A stretch of DNA of 44,346 bases from an uncultured Bacteroidota bacterium (lineage in GTDB: Bacteria; Bacteroidota; Bacteroidia; JABEUT01): the NCBI GenBank assembly GCA_903863935.1, contig CAIPDV010000031.1, positions 1-44,346 on the forward strand, given 5' to 3'. Position numbers and translations under genes: made by a program. Every line of letters begins with the position of its first letter. Position 1 is the stretch's first letter. A model generated the notes under the pieces. The model did no database searches and was not told the origin of the DNA. It worked only from the letters and a program-made list of their open reading frames with translations. This document shows positions 1 to 8,810 of the stretch, one piece after another.

Positions 1-1
1 A

Positions 2-721
2 TCTATTCTGGGTATAACCGACTTTACCAAGAGTTCGACTAATGCTGTCCTTTTTGCAGCTAACCTTTTAAAAAACACAGCCATTAAGCTAAAACTTCTT
101 AATGTCTATGAAACCTCCACAGAAAAAGCGACTTTATTAATATCTGTTGATGATATTCTGACACAGGATTCAGAGTCCGGCTTAAAGAAACAAACTACGG
201 AAATTACAAGTGGTTTAAAGAATATTACTCCTGCTATCTCCACTTATTCAATTTCAGGAAAATTAAAAAAGGCCATCAGCTCAATTATGCAGGCCGAAAA
301 TATAGATTTAATTGTTGCAGGAACCCCTTCTAATAAATATACCGCCAAAATATTAAACGATACACCCATTTTATTTATGGGTCAGAGCAGATATCCCGTC
401 CTGATTGTACCTGAAAAACATACAACCGCCCGGGTAAAAAACATACTTATACTAAACATGGGATCAGGCCCATCCAAAAACATGGATTCTAAAGGACTTG
501 AAGAAATTATCAATCACGACCATATTTCGAAAAAAATAATTAATCTGAATGAAAAGAAAATGGACTCCGGCTCATTACAATTAATCCATGATTCTTTATC
601 AGACAAAAAAACAGACCTTATTATCCTTAATCCGGCACCTGGAGACAGAATAGATAAAGCACTTTTAGAATACGAGGTTCGGGAGTTGTACCCAACAATT
701 GATTTACTCTTAAAGTATTGA
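2..721 (+). CDS. Universal stress protein (UspA family), 5' end cut by window edge
   Basis: The frame is open from the first bases of the window, so the gene begins to the left and only the C-terminal 239 codons are seen. The first residues (ILGITDFTKSSTNAVLFAA) match the first strand and helix of a UspA domain, with the family's Asp before the helix, followed by a LKLLNVYE strand. A second half (from about position 440, ILILNMGSG) looks like a degenerate second Usp domain, as in tandem Usp proteins of Bacteroidota. Usp proteins bind ATP or act as stress-survival factors in the cytoplasm; no strong ATP-binding G-2xG-9xG(S/T) motif is obvious, so nucleotide binding is uncertain. It ends 21 bp before a histidine kinase gene on the same strand, probably co-transcribed. 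An internal ATG at 287 is not the real start because homology continues upstream of it. Confidence 0.85.
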   Translation, partial: SILGITDFTKSSTNAVLFAANLLKNTAIKLKLLNVYETSTEKATLLISVDDILTQDSESGLKKQTTEITSGLKNITPAISTYSISGKLKKAISSIMQAENIDLIVAGTPSNKYTAKILNDTPILFMGQSRYPVLIVPEKHTTARVKNILILNMGSGPSKNMDSKGLEEIINHDHISKKIINLNEKKMDSGSLQLIHDSLSDKKTDLIILNPAPGDRIDKALLEYEVRELYPTIDLLLKY

Positions 722-742
722 AGCTAAATTATAACCATAATA

Positions 743-2398
743 ATGGAATATCCCTCATTGGATAACTCAAAAAGTTTGCTACCTTTGGCCTCTCCGGCGT
801 TAATGGATTTATTTATGTTTAGCACAAGCCAAAACAAAGAAGAGCACTTAAGTCAAGTCTATAAAGTACTTTTTGAAACTGCTGCTGAAAGCTTAGTAGT
901 TACAGATGAAAAAGGTGTTATCGTTTTGGTGAATGCCAGAACCAATGAAATGTTTGGGTATTCTGATAAAGAACTTATAGGACAAACCCTGGAAACCTTA
1001 CTCCCGGAGAAATACCGGAATATGCATGTTAAGCACCGGACGGCATATAACCATGCCCCAAAACAACGCTCTATGGGGATGGGAATGGACCTTTGGGCGA
1101 GACGAAAAGACAATTCTGAATTTCCTGTAGAAGTAAGTCTTAATTACTTCAAAACAGATGGAAAAACTTTTGTAATGGGACTGGTTACTGACATTACAGA
1201 ACGTCATAAGGCTGAGGCACAGATCAAGAAGATGAACGAGGAATTGGAAAAGCTGGTTGAAGAACGGACGAAAGAATTGGAAGAAAGCAGAAAATTATAC
1301 CAGATTGTAGCCCGGAATTTTCCGGAAGGAACTATAAATGTTTTTGATAAAAACTTAAAATACGTTTTCGCTGAAGGATCTGAATTATTCAAATACGGTA
1401 TTACCAGTGAAAAATTAGTTGGTACGGATTATGTAAGCCGGCTTCCGGTGGAGGTTAGAAAGGAAGTAAGCGAAAAACTGAAAGCCGTTTTTGAAGGCAC
1501 TAATACAACATTTGAAATTCAATTCCGCAATAACATTTATATGATAAATGTGGTTGCATTGCAGGGTAATGATGGCAAAATTGACCAGATACTGATGGTT
1601 GAACAAAACATTACCAAGAAAAAGAAAGCAGAAGAAGATATGAAGCGGGCGCTGGAAAAGGAAAAACAATTGAATGAATTAAAATCAAGGTTTGTTTCAA
1701 TGGCCAGCCATGAATTCAGAACTCCTTTAAGTACTATATTATCCTCCTCATCGCTGGTTGAAAAATATCTTAGCAAAGGCGATACGGACCATTCTACCCA
1801 GATGGAAAATACAAGCCGTCATCTAAAACGGATAAAATCTTCTGTTTGCAACCTTACAAGTATACTGAATGACTTCCTCTCCTTAGACAAACTGGAACAA
1901 GGTAAAGTTGAACTTAAACAGACAGTTTTTCATATCGATAAATTTGCCGATGAACTGGTTGAGGAAATTCAGGCTACATTAAAAAAAGGGCAAAAAATAA
2001 TACATACTCATACCGGCAAAACAGAAGTATATATTGATAAGCAAATGCTTAAAAATATACTGTACAATTTAATATCAAATGCCAGCAAATATTCTCCGGA
2101 AGACTCGGAAATAAATTTCACTAGCTGTATAGATAATTCCGGATTAAAAATATCAGTTACCGATCACGGTATGGGAATTCCGGAAAGCGATCAACCACAT
2201 CTTTTCGAACGCTTTTTCAGGGCTAAGAATGTAATAAACATACAAGGCACCGGATTAGGATTGAACATTGTGAAAAGATACAGTGACTTAATAAACGGAG
2301 AACTTACATTTATAAGTAAAGAAGGTGAAGGAACAACCTTTAACCTTTCTATTAATGCCCTCCACATTACAGAACCAGAATTTTTATCGATAAACTAA
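743..2398 (+). CDS. PAS-domain sensor histidine kinase, soluble
   Basis: This is a 551-aa hybrid-free histidine kinase. There is no membrane segment, so it senses a cytoplasmic signal. Domains in order: short N-terminal segment, PAS domain about 40-155 (LVVTDEKGVIVLVNARTNE and TDITERHKAE), coiled coil about 155-185, a second weaker PAS about 185-295 ending in VEQNITKKKKAEE, HisKA with the phospho-acceptor His323 in SMASHEFRTPLS, and HATPase_c about 425-545 with the N box (NILYNLISNASKYSP), G1 (DHGMGIP) and G2 (GTGLGLNIVKRY). No heme-binding or flavin-binding residue can be assigned to the PAS domains. Only 5 bp separate it from the receiver-Crp gene downstream, its obvious partner. The start is the ATG right after the Usp gene. 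Confidence 0.93.
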   Translation: MEYPSLDNSKSLLPLASPALMDLFMFSTSQNKEEHLSQVYKVLFETAAESLVVTDEKGVIVLVNARTNEMFGYSDKELIGQTLETLLPEKYRNMHVKHRTAYNHAPKQRSMGMGMDLWARRKDNSEFPVEVSLNYFKTDGKTFVMGLVTDITERHKAEAQIKKMNEELEKLVEERTKELEESRKLYQIVARNFPEGTINVFDKNLKYVFAEGSELFKYGITSEKLVGTDYVSRLPVEVRKEVSEKLKAVFEGTNTTFEIQFRNNIYMINVVALQGNDGKIDQILMVEQNITKKKKAEEDMKRALEKEKQLNELKSRFVSMASHEFRTPLSTILSSSSLVEKYLSKGDTDHSTQMENTSRHLKRIKSSVCNLTSILNDFLSLDKLEQGKVELKQTVFHIDKFADELVEEIQATLKKGQKIIHTHTGKTEVYIDKQMLKNILYNLISNASKYSPEDSEINFTSCIDNSGLKISVTDHGMGIPESDQPHLFERFFRAKNVINIQGTGLGLNIVKRYSDLINGELTFISKEGEGTTFNLSINALHITEPEFLSIN

Positions 2399-2403
2399 TA
2401 CCC

Positions 2404-3456
2404 ATGAAGAAAATATTGTTAATAGAAGACAACCGTGAAATGCGCGAAAACACTTCCGAAATTTTAGGACTTGACAATTATGCAGTTGTATCTGCAGAAA
2501 ATGGCAAGGCCGGTGTTGAACTTGCAAAAAAAGAAAAGCCCGATTTAATTATTTGTGACATTATGATGCCGGATCTTGATGGATACGGTGTGCTTCATAT
2601 TTTAGGTAAAGACCCGGAAACGGCAGGAATACCTTTTATATTCTTAACTGCGAAAGCTGAAAAAAGTGATATGCGCAAAGGCATGAACCTTGGGGCAGAT
2701 GATTACTTAACAAAACCATTTGATGATACCGAGCTTTTAAATGCCGTTGAGGTAAGACTAAAACGTAATGAGTTTTTCAAGAAAAATTATACTCGTGATC
2801 TTAGTGGTCTGATCTCTTTCATTAATGAAGCAAAGGAATTCAGTTTGCCCGATAAGTTGGCTTCGGAATATAAGGTTCGTACTTATAGGAAAAAGGATTC
2901 CATTTACCATGAAGGTGATACCCCAAACTATGTATATTTTGTAAATAAGGGAAAAATTAAAACCTGGAGAATAAACCTCGATGGTAAAGAATTTATTACC
3001 GGCACTTGCGAAAAAGGCGATTTTTTTGGGCATTTACCCATATTGGAAGGTGGTGTTTATAATGACTCGGCTGCCGCTATGGAAGAATGTGAACTTGCCC
3101 TTATGCCACAGAATGATTTCCTTTCATTAGTATACTCTGAACATGAAATTTCGGCAAGGTTCATTAAGATGCTTGCCAACAACATTAACGAAAATGAGAA
3201 GCGCCTATTAAGCCTTGCCTATAATTCAGTGAGAGCAAGAACCGCTAATGTTCTTCTTGAATTGTTCAAAAAGAACGGTAAAAGCCAAAACATCAAAACC
3301 TCGCGTGAAGATTTAGCAGGTATGGTGGGCACTTCAACAGAATCGCTTATTCGCACCTTGTCTGATTTTAAATCCGATAAAATGATTGACATTGACGGCA
3401 GGGAGATAATCGTTCAAAATCCACAAGGATTGGAGAAAGTAGTTAGGTTCTCCTAA
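2404..3456 (+). CDS. Response regulator with receiver, cyclic-nucleotide-type and Crp/Fnr DNA-binding domains
   Basis: This 350-aa protein starts with a receiver domain (acidic pair E8/D9, phospho-acceptor D52 in LIICDIMMPD, T/K of LTAKA and LTKPF), then a Crp/Fnr-like effector domain about 145-265 (KKDSIYHEGDTPNYVYFVNKG, GDFFGHLP) and a Crp-type winged helix about 275-345 (TSREDLAGMVGTSTESLIRTL). It lacks the N-terminal cysteine cluster of oxygen-sensing FNR, so an iron-sulfur sensor is unlikely; ligand binding in the cNMP-like domain is unproven. The inferred logic is that the PAS kinase upstream phosphorylates D52, which controls DNA binding of the Crp head. The operon ends at a strong bidirectional terminator. 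Confidence 0.92.
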   Translation: MKKILLIEDNREMRENTSEILGLDNYAVVSAENGKAGVELAKKEKPDLIICDIMMPDLDGYGVLHILGKDPETAGIPFIFLTAKAEKSDMRKGMNLGADDYLTKPFDDTELLNAVEVRLKRNEFFKKNYTRDLSGLISFINEAKEFSLPDKLASEYKVRTYRKKDSIYHEGDTPNYVYFVNKGKIKTWRINLDGKEFITGTCEKGDFFGHLPILEGGVYNDSAAAMEECELALMPQNDFLSLVYSEHEISARFIKMLANNINENEKRLLSLAYNSVRARTANVLLELFKKNGKSQNIKTSREDLAGMVGTSTESLIRTLSDFKSDKMIDIDGREIIVQNPQGLEKVVRFS

Positions 3457-3489
3457 TCTGATCCTGTTCTTTATTTCCTGCTATTTTAT

Positions 3490-3532
3490 GGAAACTAAAA
3501 AGGCGTACCGATGGCACGCCTTTTTAGTTTCC
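3490..3532. terminator. Bidirectional intrinsic terminator
   Basis: A perfect 17-bp inverted repeat (3490-3506 and 3516-3532) with a 9-nt loop lies between two convergent genes. The stem has a GC-rich tip and A/T-rich flanks, so both strands present a run of U after the hairpin core. It serves the receiver-Crp gene on the plus strand and the T9SS protein on the minus strand. Confidence 0.9.
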
Positions 3533-3548
3533 ATAACTTTATCAAATA

Positions 3549-4643
3549 TCAATGCTGAACCATAAATTTACCATGGTCAACAAGATTTCCTGAAGCATCT
3601 GTTACATTATACAGATACAATCCGTTTGCATATATACTGGTGTTAAGTGCAGCATTACCATTTTTCATTACTACCCGGTCCATTTCTCTTCCTGCAACAT
3701 CATATACAAATACATTTTCATCTGACTTAATTCCGGTCATCATGAAATTAATTTGCTTGTCGGAAGGATTAGGATAAACACTAATGTTATGTTTCAAACT
3801 TATTGGATTAATACCGGATGGTGCTGGTGCGGTAGTATCCCACCATACGTTCTTAATGGTATCAAAAGTTACACTCATGTCCTCTTCAGCTAAAATATAG
3901 CCAACACCCTTAGCATACCAGTCGTATTGATTTTTATTCGTTATAATTCTTTCGTAAAATGTCCAAACACTCAGTTCATCTAATGATACACTGTCATAGT
4001 CTGTTTCATAATGCTTTTGGCGCAACACATCGTAGGTTTGTCCGTTTGGCATTTTCATAGTTCCATAAGCATCCACTGTATCGCGGTACTGAATAGTTGT
4101 AGAGAATTTTTCGCCTGTAACAACAAGTGAAAATGTCTTCGAGAATAACTGGCTGCCCGTTGCAACACCCGCTGCAATATTATTACTGGTAGTAGTAGCC
4201 GGAAGAGCACTTTGCATAAAGGTAGGGTTCAGGTTTATTTCAATCTGAAAATTGTTACCCGCTGCCACTACAATTTCTTCTGCTCCAACTACAGTAAATT
4301 GAGAAGAACCGATATTAAAGAAATTATATCCGTTTCCTCCATAGGTTGAATCGCACAGATTAGCTGTTGGAAATACGCTGCCATATTGGGTTGTACTTGG
4401 TGCAAGGAAAGTATCAACTTTGGATTTCTGTCTTTTTAAATTTGAAAAGTCCCAAAATTGAGGACTGGAAATATTTGAGACACCTGGGTTCGGATTGGTT
4501 ACACCATCCGAATCAATTACAACCTTAAAACCAACGGATGGCAAGTCTGATTGGGTAAGTGTAATTTGAGCAGATACCTGTGGTAATGAGGCCAACAGCC
4601 CGGCTACCATTGCTACACCTGTTAGTAGAGTAAGTTTTTTCAT
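3549..4643 (-). CDS. Secreted protein of unknown function with T9SS type A sorting tail
   Basis: This is a 364-aa protein with a signal peptide (residues 1-25, cleavage VSA|Q) and a C-terminal Por-secretion tail at about 287-364 (ISVYPNPSDKQINF, VYDVAGR, NGLYLYNV, GKFMV), the type A signal recognised by the type IX secretion system. Between them is a mostly beta, Thr/Asn-rich region that I do not recognise. It is therefore exported through the outer membrane and probably anchored to the cell surface or released. It has its own promoter and is divergent from the TonB-dependent receptor, so the two may be co-regulated. Confidence 0.85.
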   Translation of the reverse strand: MKKLTLLTGVAMVAGLLASLPQVSAQITLTQSDLPSVGFKVVIDSDGVTNPNPGVSNISSPQFWDFSNLKRQKSKVDTFLAPSTTQYGSVFPTANLCDSTYGGNGYNFFNIGSSQFTVVGAEEIVVAAGNNFQIEINLNPTFMQSALPATTTSNNIAAGVATGSQLFSKTFSLVVTGEKFSTTIQYRDTVDAYGTMKMPNGQTYDVLRQKHYETDYDSVSLDELSVWTFYERIITNKNQYDWYAKGVGYILAEEDMSVTFDTIKNVWWDTTAPAPSGINPISLKHNISVYPNPSDKQINFMMTGIKSDENVFVYDVAGREMDRVVMKNGNAALNTSIYANGLYLYNVTDASGNLVDHGKFMVQH

Positions 4644-4666
4644 GATTACGTTTTTTGTTTAGGGTA

Positions 4667-4697
4667 CAAATATATACATATTATTTTCATATTGAAA
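4667..4697 (-). promoter_or_regulatory. Bacteroidota-type promoter for the T9SS type A protein
   Basis: On the minus strand a perfect TATATTTG (-7, 4674 to 4667) is preceded by TTTC (4697-4694) with a 19-nt spacer, close to the TTTG-N19-TAnnTTTG consensus. It predicts a transcript start near 4660, about 17 nt before the ATG at 4643. Confidence 0.6.
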
Positions 4698-4762
4698 TCT
4701 TAGGGTTTCCTCAAAAATAGCTGCATGAGACCATCAAATAATGGCACTGTGATCTAATGCCC

Positions 4763-4792
4763 TTTGCACTCAATTCAAAATCTATATATTTG
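4763..4792 (+). promoter_or_regulatory. Bacteroidota-type promoter for the TonB-dependent receptor
   Basis: TTTG (4763-4766) and TATATTTG (4785-4792), 18 nt apart, match both consensus boxes. The predicted transcript start near 4799 lies downstream of the upstream in-frame ATG at 4757, which decides the start codon at 4829 for the receptor gene. Confidence 0.65.
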
Positions 4793-4828
4793 TTGATATT
4801 TTATGAATTAATCAACCCCCTTCATACT

Positions 4829-7162
4829 ATGGCAAAAGCAATTACATTAAAAAAGGCAATTACGGTTTCCGGCCTTTCTGTTTTTCTATTTTTCGCATCT
4901 GTATTGAGTGCACAAACAGTTTTAAAAGGCACAATTTCCGATTCTGTTTCGGGTGAAAAACTTCCTGGGGTTATTATTTCAATTGACAGTACACACACCG
5001 CCATGTCGGACATAGATGGCCATTATACTATACAAGTTCCTGCAGGAGGCAATAAAGTAATGTTTACATTTTTAGGATATACAACCATCACCCAAAAATT
5101 CAATTCCAAAGGAGATACTGTATATATTAACCCTAAACTTCACTCCCTGGAACAAGAAATAAACCCCGTGGTTGTTACGGCCAGTATGTATGGTAAAAAT
5201 ATAGCACGGGAAAATGTTTCGATGGAGGTTTTGAAAACTAAAACCATTGAAAATACAGGAGCTACGCAGGTTGATGAAGCTATGAATAATGTTCCCGGAG
5301 TTAATGTTACCTACGACGGACAAGCCAATATACGTGGAGGAAGCGGGTGGACATATGGTGCTGGCAGCCGTGTTCTGGTGCTTATTGATGGATTACCTGA
5401 ATTAACAGCCGATGCAGGAGATGTAAAGTGGGATTTCCTTCCGATAGAACAGGTTCAGCAAGTAGAAGTTATTAAGGGTGCTTCCTCGGTTCAATACGGT
5501 TCGTCCGCATTAGATGGAGTAATTAACCTTCGCACAACAGTTCCCGGCCCTACTCCACAAACAACCATCAATGTATATGAAGGTATTTATGGAAATCCGG
5601 CCATCGACTCGGTTCCGTGGAAAGCAAGTCAGGCACCCGGATTTCAAGGATTTACCTTTATGCACTCCCATCAGTTTGGACAGTTCGATTTGATAACCAG
5701 TGGTGAGGCTTATAATGAAACCGGTTATCTGCAAGGCGAGTTCACACAAAAACTTAGAGGTGCTATTAACGCCCGTTATCGTTTCAAAAAAATTGAAGGC
5801 TTGATCATTGGCCTTAAAGTAAATGAAATGTATAACAATGAGAGTTCTTATCTCGCATGGGCGAATGATAAGAACGGAATACTTAATCCATTCTTAGGCG
5901 CAAGTACACTTGTGCCCGGCAAATATACCCGTGAGGCCATTGACCCATACATTACATATTACTTTTCCGATGGCAGTAAAATATCCCTTCAGGGAAGGTA
6001 CTTTGTTTCCGATAACCAGGACTACGGAAGTACCAACAAGGGTTCACGGGCGCAATTGCGTTATTCAGAAATGACTTATCAAAAAGCCTTTAAACATAAT
6101 TTCACATTAAATGCAGGTTTAGTGGCAAGTGGTAATGAAGTTGCAGCCGAATTATACGGTAGCCATGAAGGAACGAATTTAGCGGCCTATGCCCAGTTAG
6201 AGAAAAGAATAGGAAGGTTAATTTTAACAGGAGGAATTCGTAAGGAATCATTCAAAGAAGATTCAGTGAATGCCAGTTCGCCTTTAGTTTATAGGGCTGG
6301 TGCCAATTTCGAATTATTCAAATACACACATATACGTGCATCATATGGCGAAGGCTATCGCTTTCCATCAGTTGCCGAACGATTTATTTATACGAATGTC
6401 GGCGGTATTCGATTTGTTCCGAATCCATGGATAGAACCTGAAAAAGACTTTGGTTCAGAGATTGGTATCAATCAGGGTTTCAAAATTGGTACTTGGTACG
6501 CTTCTGCCGATGTTGCAGCTTTCCAGACTGTATTCAGTAAGCTTATTGATTTTACCTTTGGATATTACTACAACTCTGGAGCAACGGTTCCTCCGGGCAC
6601 TCAATTCTATGGGTTATACCTGGGTGCTCAATCCAGAAATGTGGAGAGTGCATTTATTAAAGGGCTTGAAGTTTCATTAAATTCTGAAGGGAAAATTTTA
6701 GGACTTCCTGTTACTTTTATTGCTGACTTCACGGCTATAAATCCTATTAATGTTGATTCATTAGGTAAAGTGAATACGCTTGAAGCAAACCAAAGTTTTA
6801 CAAGCGCACAAAAAGACTCACTTAAACAGATCACCTATCTTAACTACCGTTCATTATATACTGCCAAGGTGGGTTTTGAGGTTACCTGCCATAAATTTAC
6901 CTTCGGTGGTAATGCACGATATTCAAGCTTTCAGGTTAATATTGATAAGGACCTTGGGCTTATTGTACCTGGAATTAATGACTTCAGGGAAACACATCAT
7001 AACGGGCAAACAATCTTTGATGCTCACATAGGATATCAGGCCACCAGTGTTGTAAAGATTGCATTTATAGTCAAAAATCTGTGGAATACAGTTTATACTG
7101 ACAGACCTGGAATGCTTGACCCGCCGCGGACTTTCATGGTTCAGTCCATTATTAAGTTTTAA
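4829..7162 (+). CDS. TonB-dependent outer-membrane receptor with carboxypeptidase-regulatory-like domain
   Basis: A 777-aa outer-membrane active transporter. From the chosen ATG it has a signal peptide (about 1-28, ending LSAQ), a CarboxypepD_reg-like domain about 29-115 (LKGTISDSVSGEKLPGVIIS), a plug about 120-235 (NVPGVNVTYDGQANIRGG, RVLVLIDGLPE, VEVIKGASSVQYGSSAL, GVINLRT) and a 22-strand-type barrel ending in an aromatic-terminated strand (FMVQSIIKF). An ATG 72 nt upstream would add a hydrophobic leader before the signal peptide but lies upstream of the predicted transcript start. No SusD partner follows, so it is not a typical polysaccharide-utilisation pair; siderophore, cobalamin or other small-substrate uptake is possible. 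It meets a minus-strand gene tail-to-tail with only 6 bp between. Confidence 0.92.
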   Translation: MAKAITLKKAITVSGLSVFLFFASVLSAQTVLKGTISDSVSGEKLPGVIISIDSTHTAMSDIDGHYTIQVPAGGNKVMFTFLGYTTITQKFNSKGDTVYINPKLHSLEQEINPVVVTASMYGKNIARENVSMEVLKTKTIENTGATQVDEAMNNVPGVNVTYDGQANIRGGSGWTYGAGSRVLVLIDGLPELTADAGDVKWDFLPIEQVQQVEVIKGASSVQYGSSALDGVINLRTTVPGPTPQTTINVYEGIYGNPAIDSVPWKASQAPGFQGFTFMHSHQFGQFDLITSGEAYNETGYLQGEFTQKLRGAINARYRFKKIEGLIIGLKVNEMYNNESSYLAWANDKNGILNPFLGASTLVPGKYTREAIDPYITYYFSDGSKISLQGRYFVSDNQDYGSTNKGSRAQLRYSEMTYQKAFKHNFTLNAGLVASGNEVAAELYGSHEGTNLAAYAQLEKRIGRLILTGGIRKESFKEDSVNASSPLVYRAGANFELFKYTHIRASYGEGYRFPSVAERFIYTNVGGIRFVPNPWIEPEKDFGSEIGINQGFKIGTWYASADVAAFQTVFSKLIDFTFGYYYNSGATVPPGTQFYGLYLGAQSRNVESAFIKGLEVSLNSEGKILGLPVTFIADFTAINPINVDSLGKVNTLEANQSFTSAQKDSLKQITYLNYRSLYTAKVGFEVTCHKFTFGGNARYSSFQVNIDKDLGLIVPGINDFRETHHNGQTIFDAHIGYQATSVVKIAFIVKNLWNTVYTDRPGMLDPPRTFMVQSIIKF

Positions 7163-7168
7163 TAAAAT

Positions 7169-8053
7169 TTATTGAGCCTGCGGAGAGGAAGGCTTTTGTG
7201 CCATGATATTATAACCTATTCCCAGGGATAAGCTGAACAAACTGAAAGGCTGACTGCTGGCAGTTGTTTCGCGCCCGGCTTCCTGCGCGATTTCTCCGTT
7301 TGTATTTAATGCTGCACCAGTTACAACAAGCAGAAAAGAAGGATCAGCATGTAAATAATCGGCACTGAAAATAACACTGAACTTTCTATTGACCCAATAA
7401 CGTGCATCCAGCCCAAAATCAATAGCAAAGCCAGAAGCGGAAGTTTCACCCTGATAAAAAGCACCCATATTACCTGTTGTATTATCGGTCATATTAATAG
7501 CAATGGAAGGAACATTGGCAAACATTACTCCACCTAATATTCGAGCATCTATTGTGATGGTTTTTCCGGGATAGGTTAAATATATTCCGGTTAAAAGGGT
7601 TTTATAGGAATAGGCATTTACTTTTCCAACAAACGAATAACTGATATTGGAAAATCCAAGGCCATTGCTCAGTGAATTTAAAAAATTGCCCTGATTAATA
7701 CTGTTTGTTCCATCATCAAATTTCAAACCAATGCCACAATGAGATATGATACCCGGAAAACCGGCACTGATTGAAAAAACAGAACCTGAACCTGCTGAAC
7801 CGCTTCCCGAATAACCTCCAACAGGTGCACCAAGCCCGGCAGAAAGAGCCACATACCCATCGCGCTGATATTTAGGCATTACTACAGGCTTAGGTGTTTT
7901 TGCCTTAACCTCATCTTTTGTATCGCTATTGGAGGCTGAGGAAACTTTCGATGAATGATTGTGTTTAGCTTTATGCTTCACAGAATCCTGAGCTTGTAAA
8001 GATTGAATACTAAAAATGAAAATAAATAAGGCCGGTAAAAACTTACTATTCAT
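7169..8053 (-). CDS. Exported protein, probable small outer-membrane barrel, unknown function
   Basis: About 294 aa from the chosen ATG, with a signal peptide (MNSKFLPALFIFIFSIQSLQAQ), a short Lys/His/Ser-rich linker (about 20-55) and then a Gly/Ser-rich, alternating-hydrophobic region ending LGIGYNIMAQ, in the manner of Bacteroidota outer-membrane barrel proteins. I do not recognise the family. An ATG at 8071 would extend the frame by six residues, but a TATTTTTG box (8082 to 8075, minus strand) sits immediately upstream, so transcription should start inside that extension and the ATG at 8053 is preferred. Confidence 0.7.
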   Translation of the reverse strand: MNSKFLPALFIFIFSIQSLQAQDSVKHKAKHNHSSKVSSASNSDTKDEVKAKTPKPVVMPKYQRDGYVALSAGLGAPVGGYSGSGSAGSGSVFSISAGFPGIISHCGIGLKFDDGTNSINQGNFLNSLSNGLGFSNISYSFVGKVNAYSYKTLLTGIYLTYPGKTITIDARILGGVMFANVPSIAINMTDNTTGNMGAFYQGETSASGFAIDFGLDARYWVNRKFSVIFSADYLHADPSFLLVVTGAALNTNGEIAQEAGRETTASSQPFSLFSLSLGIGYNIMAQKPSSPQAQ

Positions 8054-8130
8054 ACAATTCTGAATTAACATTTACAAAAATAACACATTAAGTATAATAA
8101 CCATTGTAGCCTGTCTTTATTGCACACCCG

Positions 8131-8778
8131 TTATACTTTCACTTTTTGCCCAAGAAAATGTGGTGTTGCATGAAATATATAAAGATCCATCACAGCCTTG
8201 CACTTGGCAAAATATTCTCGTACGTCAGTATAAAATGAAAACTTGCGTGTTGGGCTATTCGCACTAAATGCTATGGCGTGCATTCTATAATAGTTTGCAA
8301 TAAATAAGGCGCGTTCATTGTGGCTTTCTTGGGAAATTACAGTTACACTATCCTGCCCGAATACCTCCAGGCAGCGAACCATTGAATCGAATGTCCGGAA
8401 ACCAGCATAGTCAGGCGTAATACAGGAGTCAGGTACGCCCAGCTTAACAAGTGCCACTTCCATATCTTTCGATTCATCGTAGTAGCTTAAATGATTATCT
8501 CCACTAACTATGATATGCTTTATCTTGCCCGCCTTAAACAGAGCCACCGCAGCCTCAATTCTATATTTGAAAAAAGGATTCTCTTCTCCATGCCATGATT
8601 TATTAGTACCCAATATCAAACCTACTTTACGAAACGGAATACTGTCTATATTTTTATAAACCTGCGAACGCGTTGAGGAAATAACCCAATGATTGCACCA
8701 CCAGGTCATTAAAAGCAACAATACGAATATAGCCGCACCCCACTTTACAATTTTTGATTTGATAATCCTCCTGAACAT
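8131..8778 (-). CDS. SanA/YdcF-like DUF218 family membrane protein
   Basis: 215 aa: one N-terminal membrane anchor (about 12-28) followed by a DUF218/ElyC-SanA-YdcF domain. Visible family blocks are VGLILGTNK, NPFFKYRIEAAVALFKAGK, HIIVSGDN, an acidic YDESKDM, and VTVISQESHNERALFIA. SanA in enterobacteria affects envelope barrier function (vancomycin exclusion at high temperature); the biochemical activity of the family is not settled. It lies 32 bp after the flavoprotein gene and is probably the last gene of a four-gene minus-strand operon. Confidence 0.85.
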   Translation of the reverse strand: MFRRIIKSKIVKWGAAIFVLLLLMTWWCNHWVISSTRSQVYKNIDSIPFRKVGLILGTNKSWHGEENPFFKYRIEAAVALFKAGKIKHIIVSGDNHLSYYDESKDMEVALVKLGVPDSCITPDYAGFRTFDSMVRCLEVFGQDSVTVISQESHNERALFIANYYRMHAIAFSANSPTRKFSFYTDVREYFAKCKAVMDLYIFHATPHFLGQKVKV

Positions 8779-8810
8779 TTAGTTTACTATTCTGCTAAAT
8801 TACAAATAAG

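Noticed and set aside
4757-4828. Upstream ATG for the TonB-dependent receptor
   Set aside because: It lies upstream of the predicted transcript start and would precede the signal peptide with a second hydrophobic stretch.
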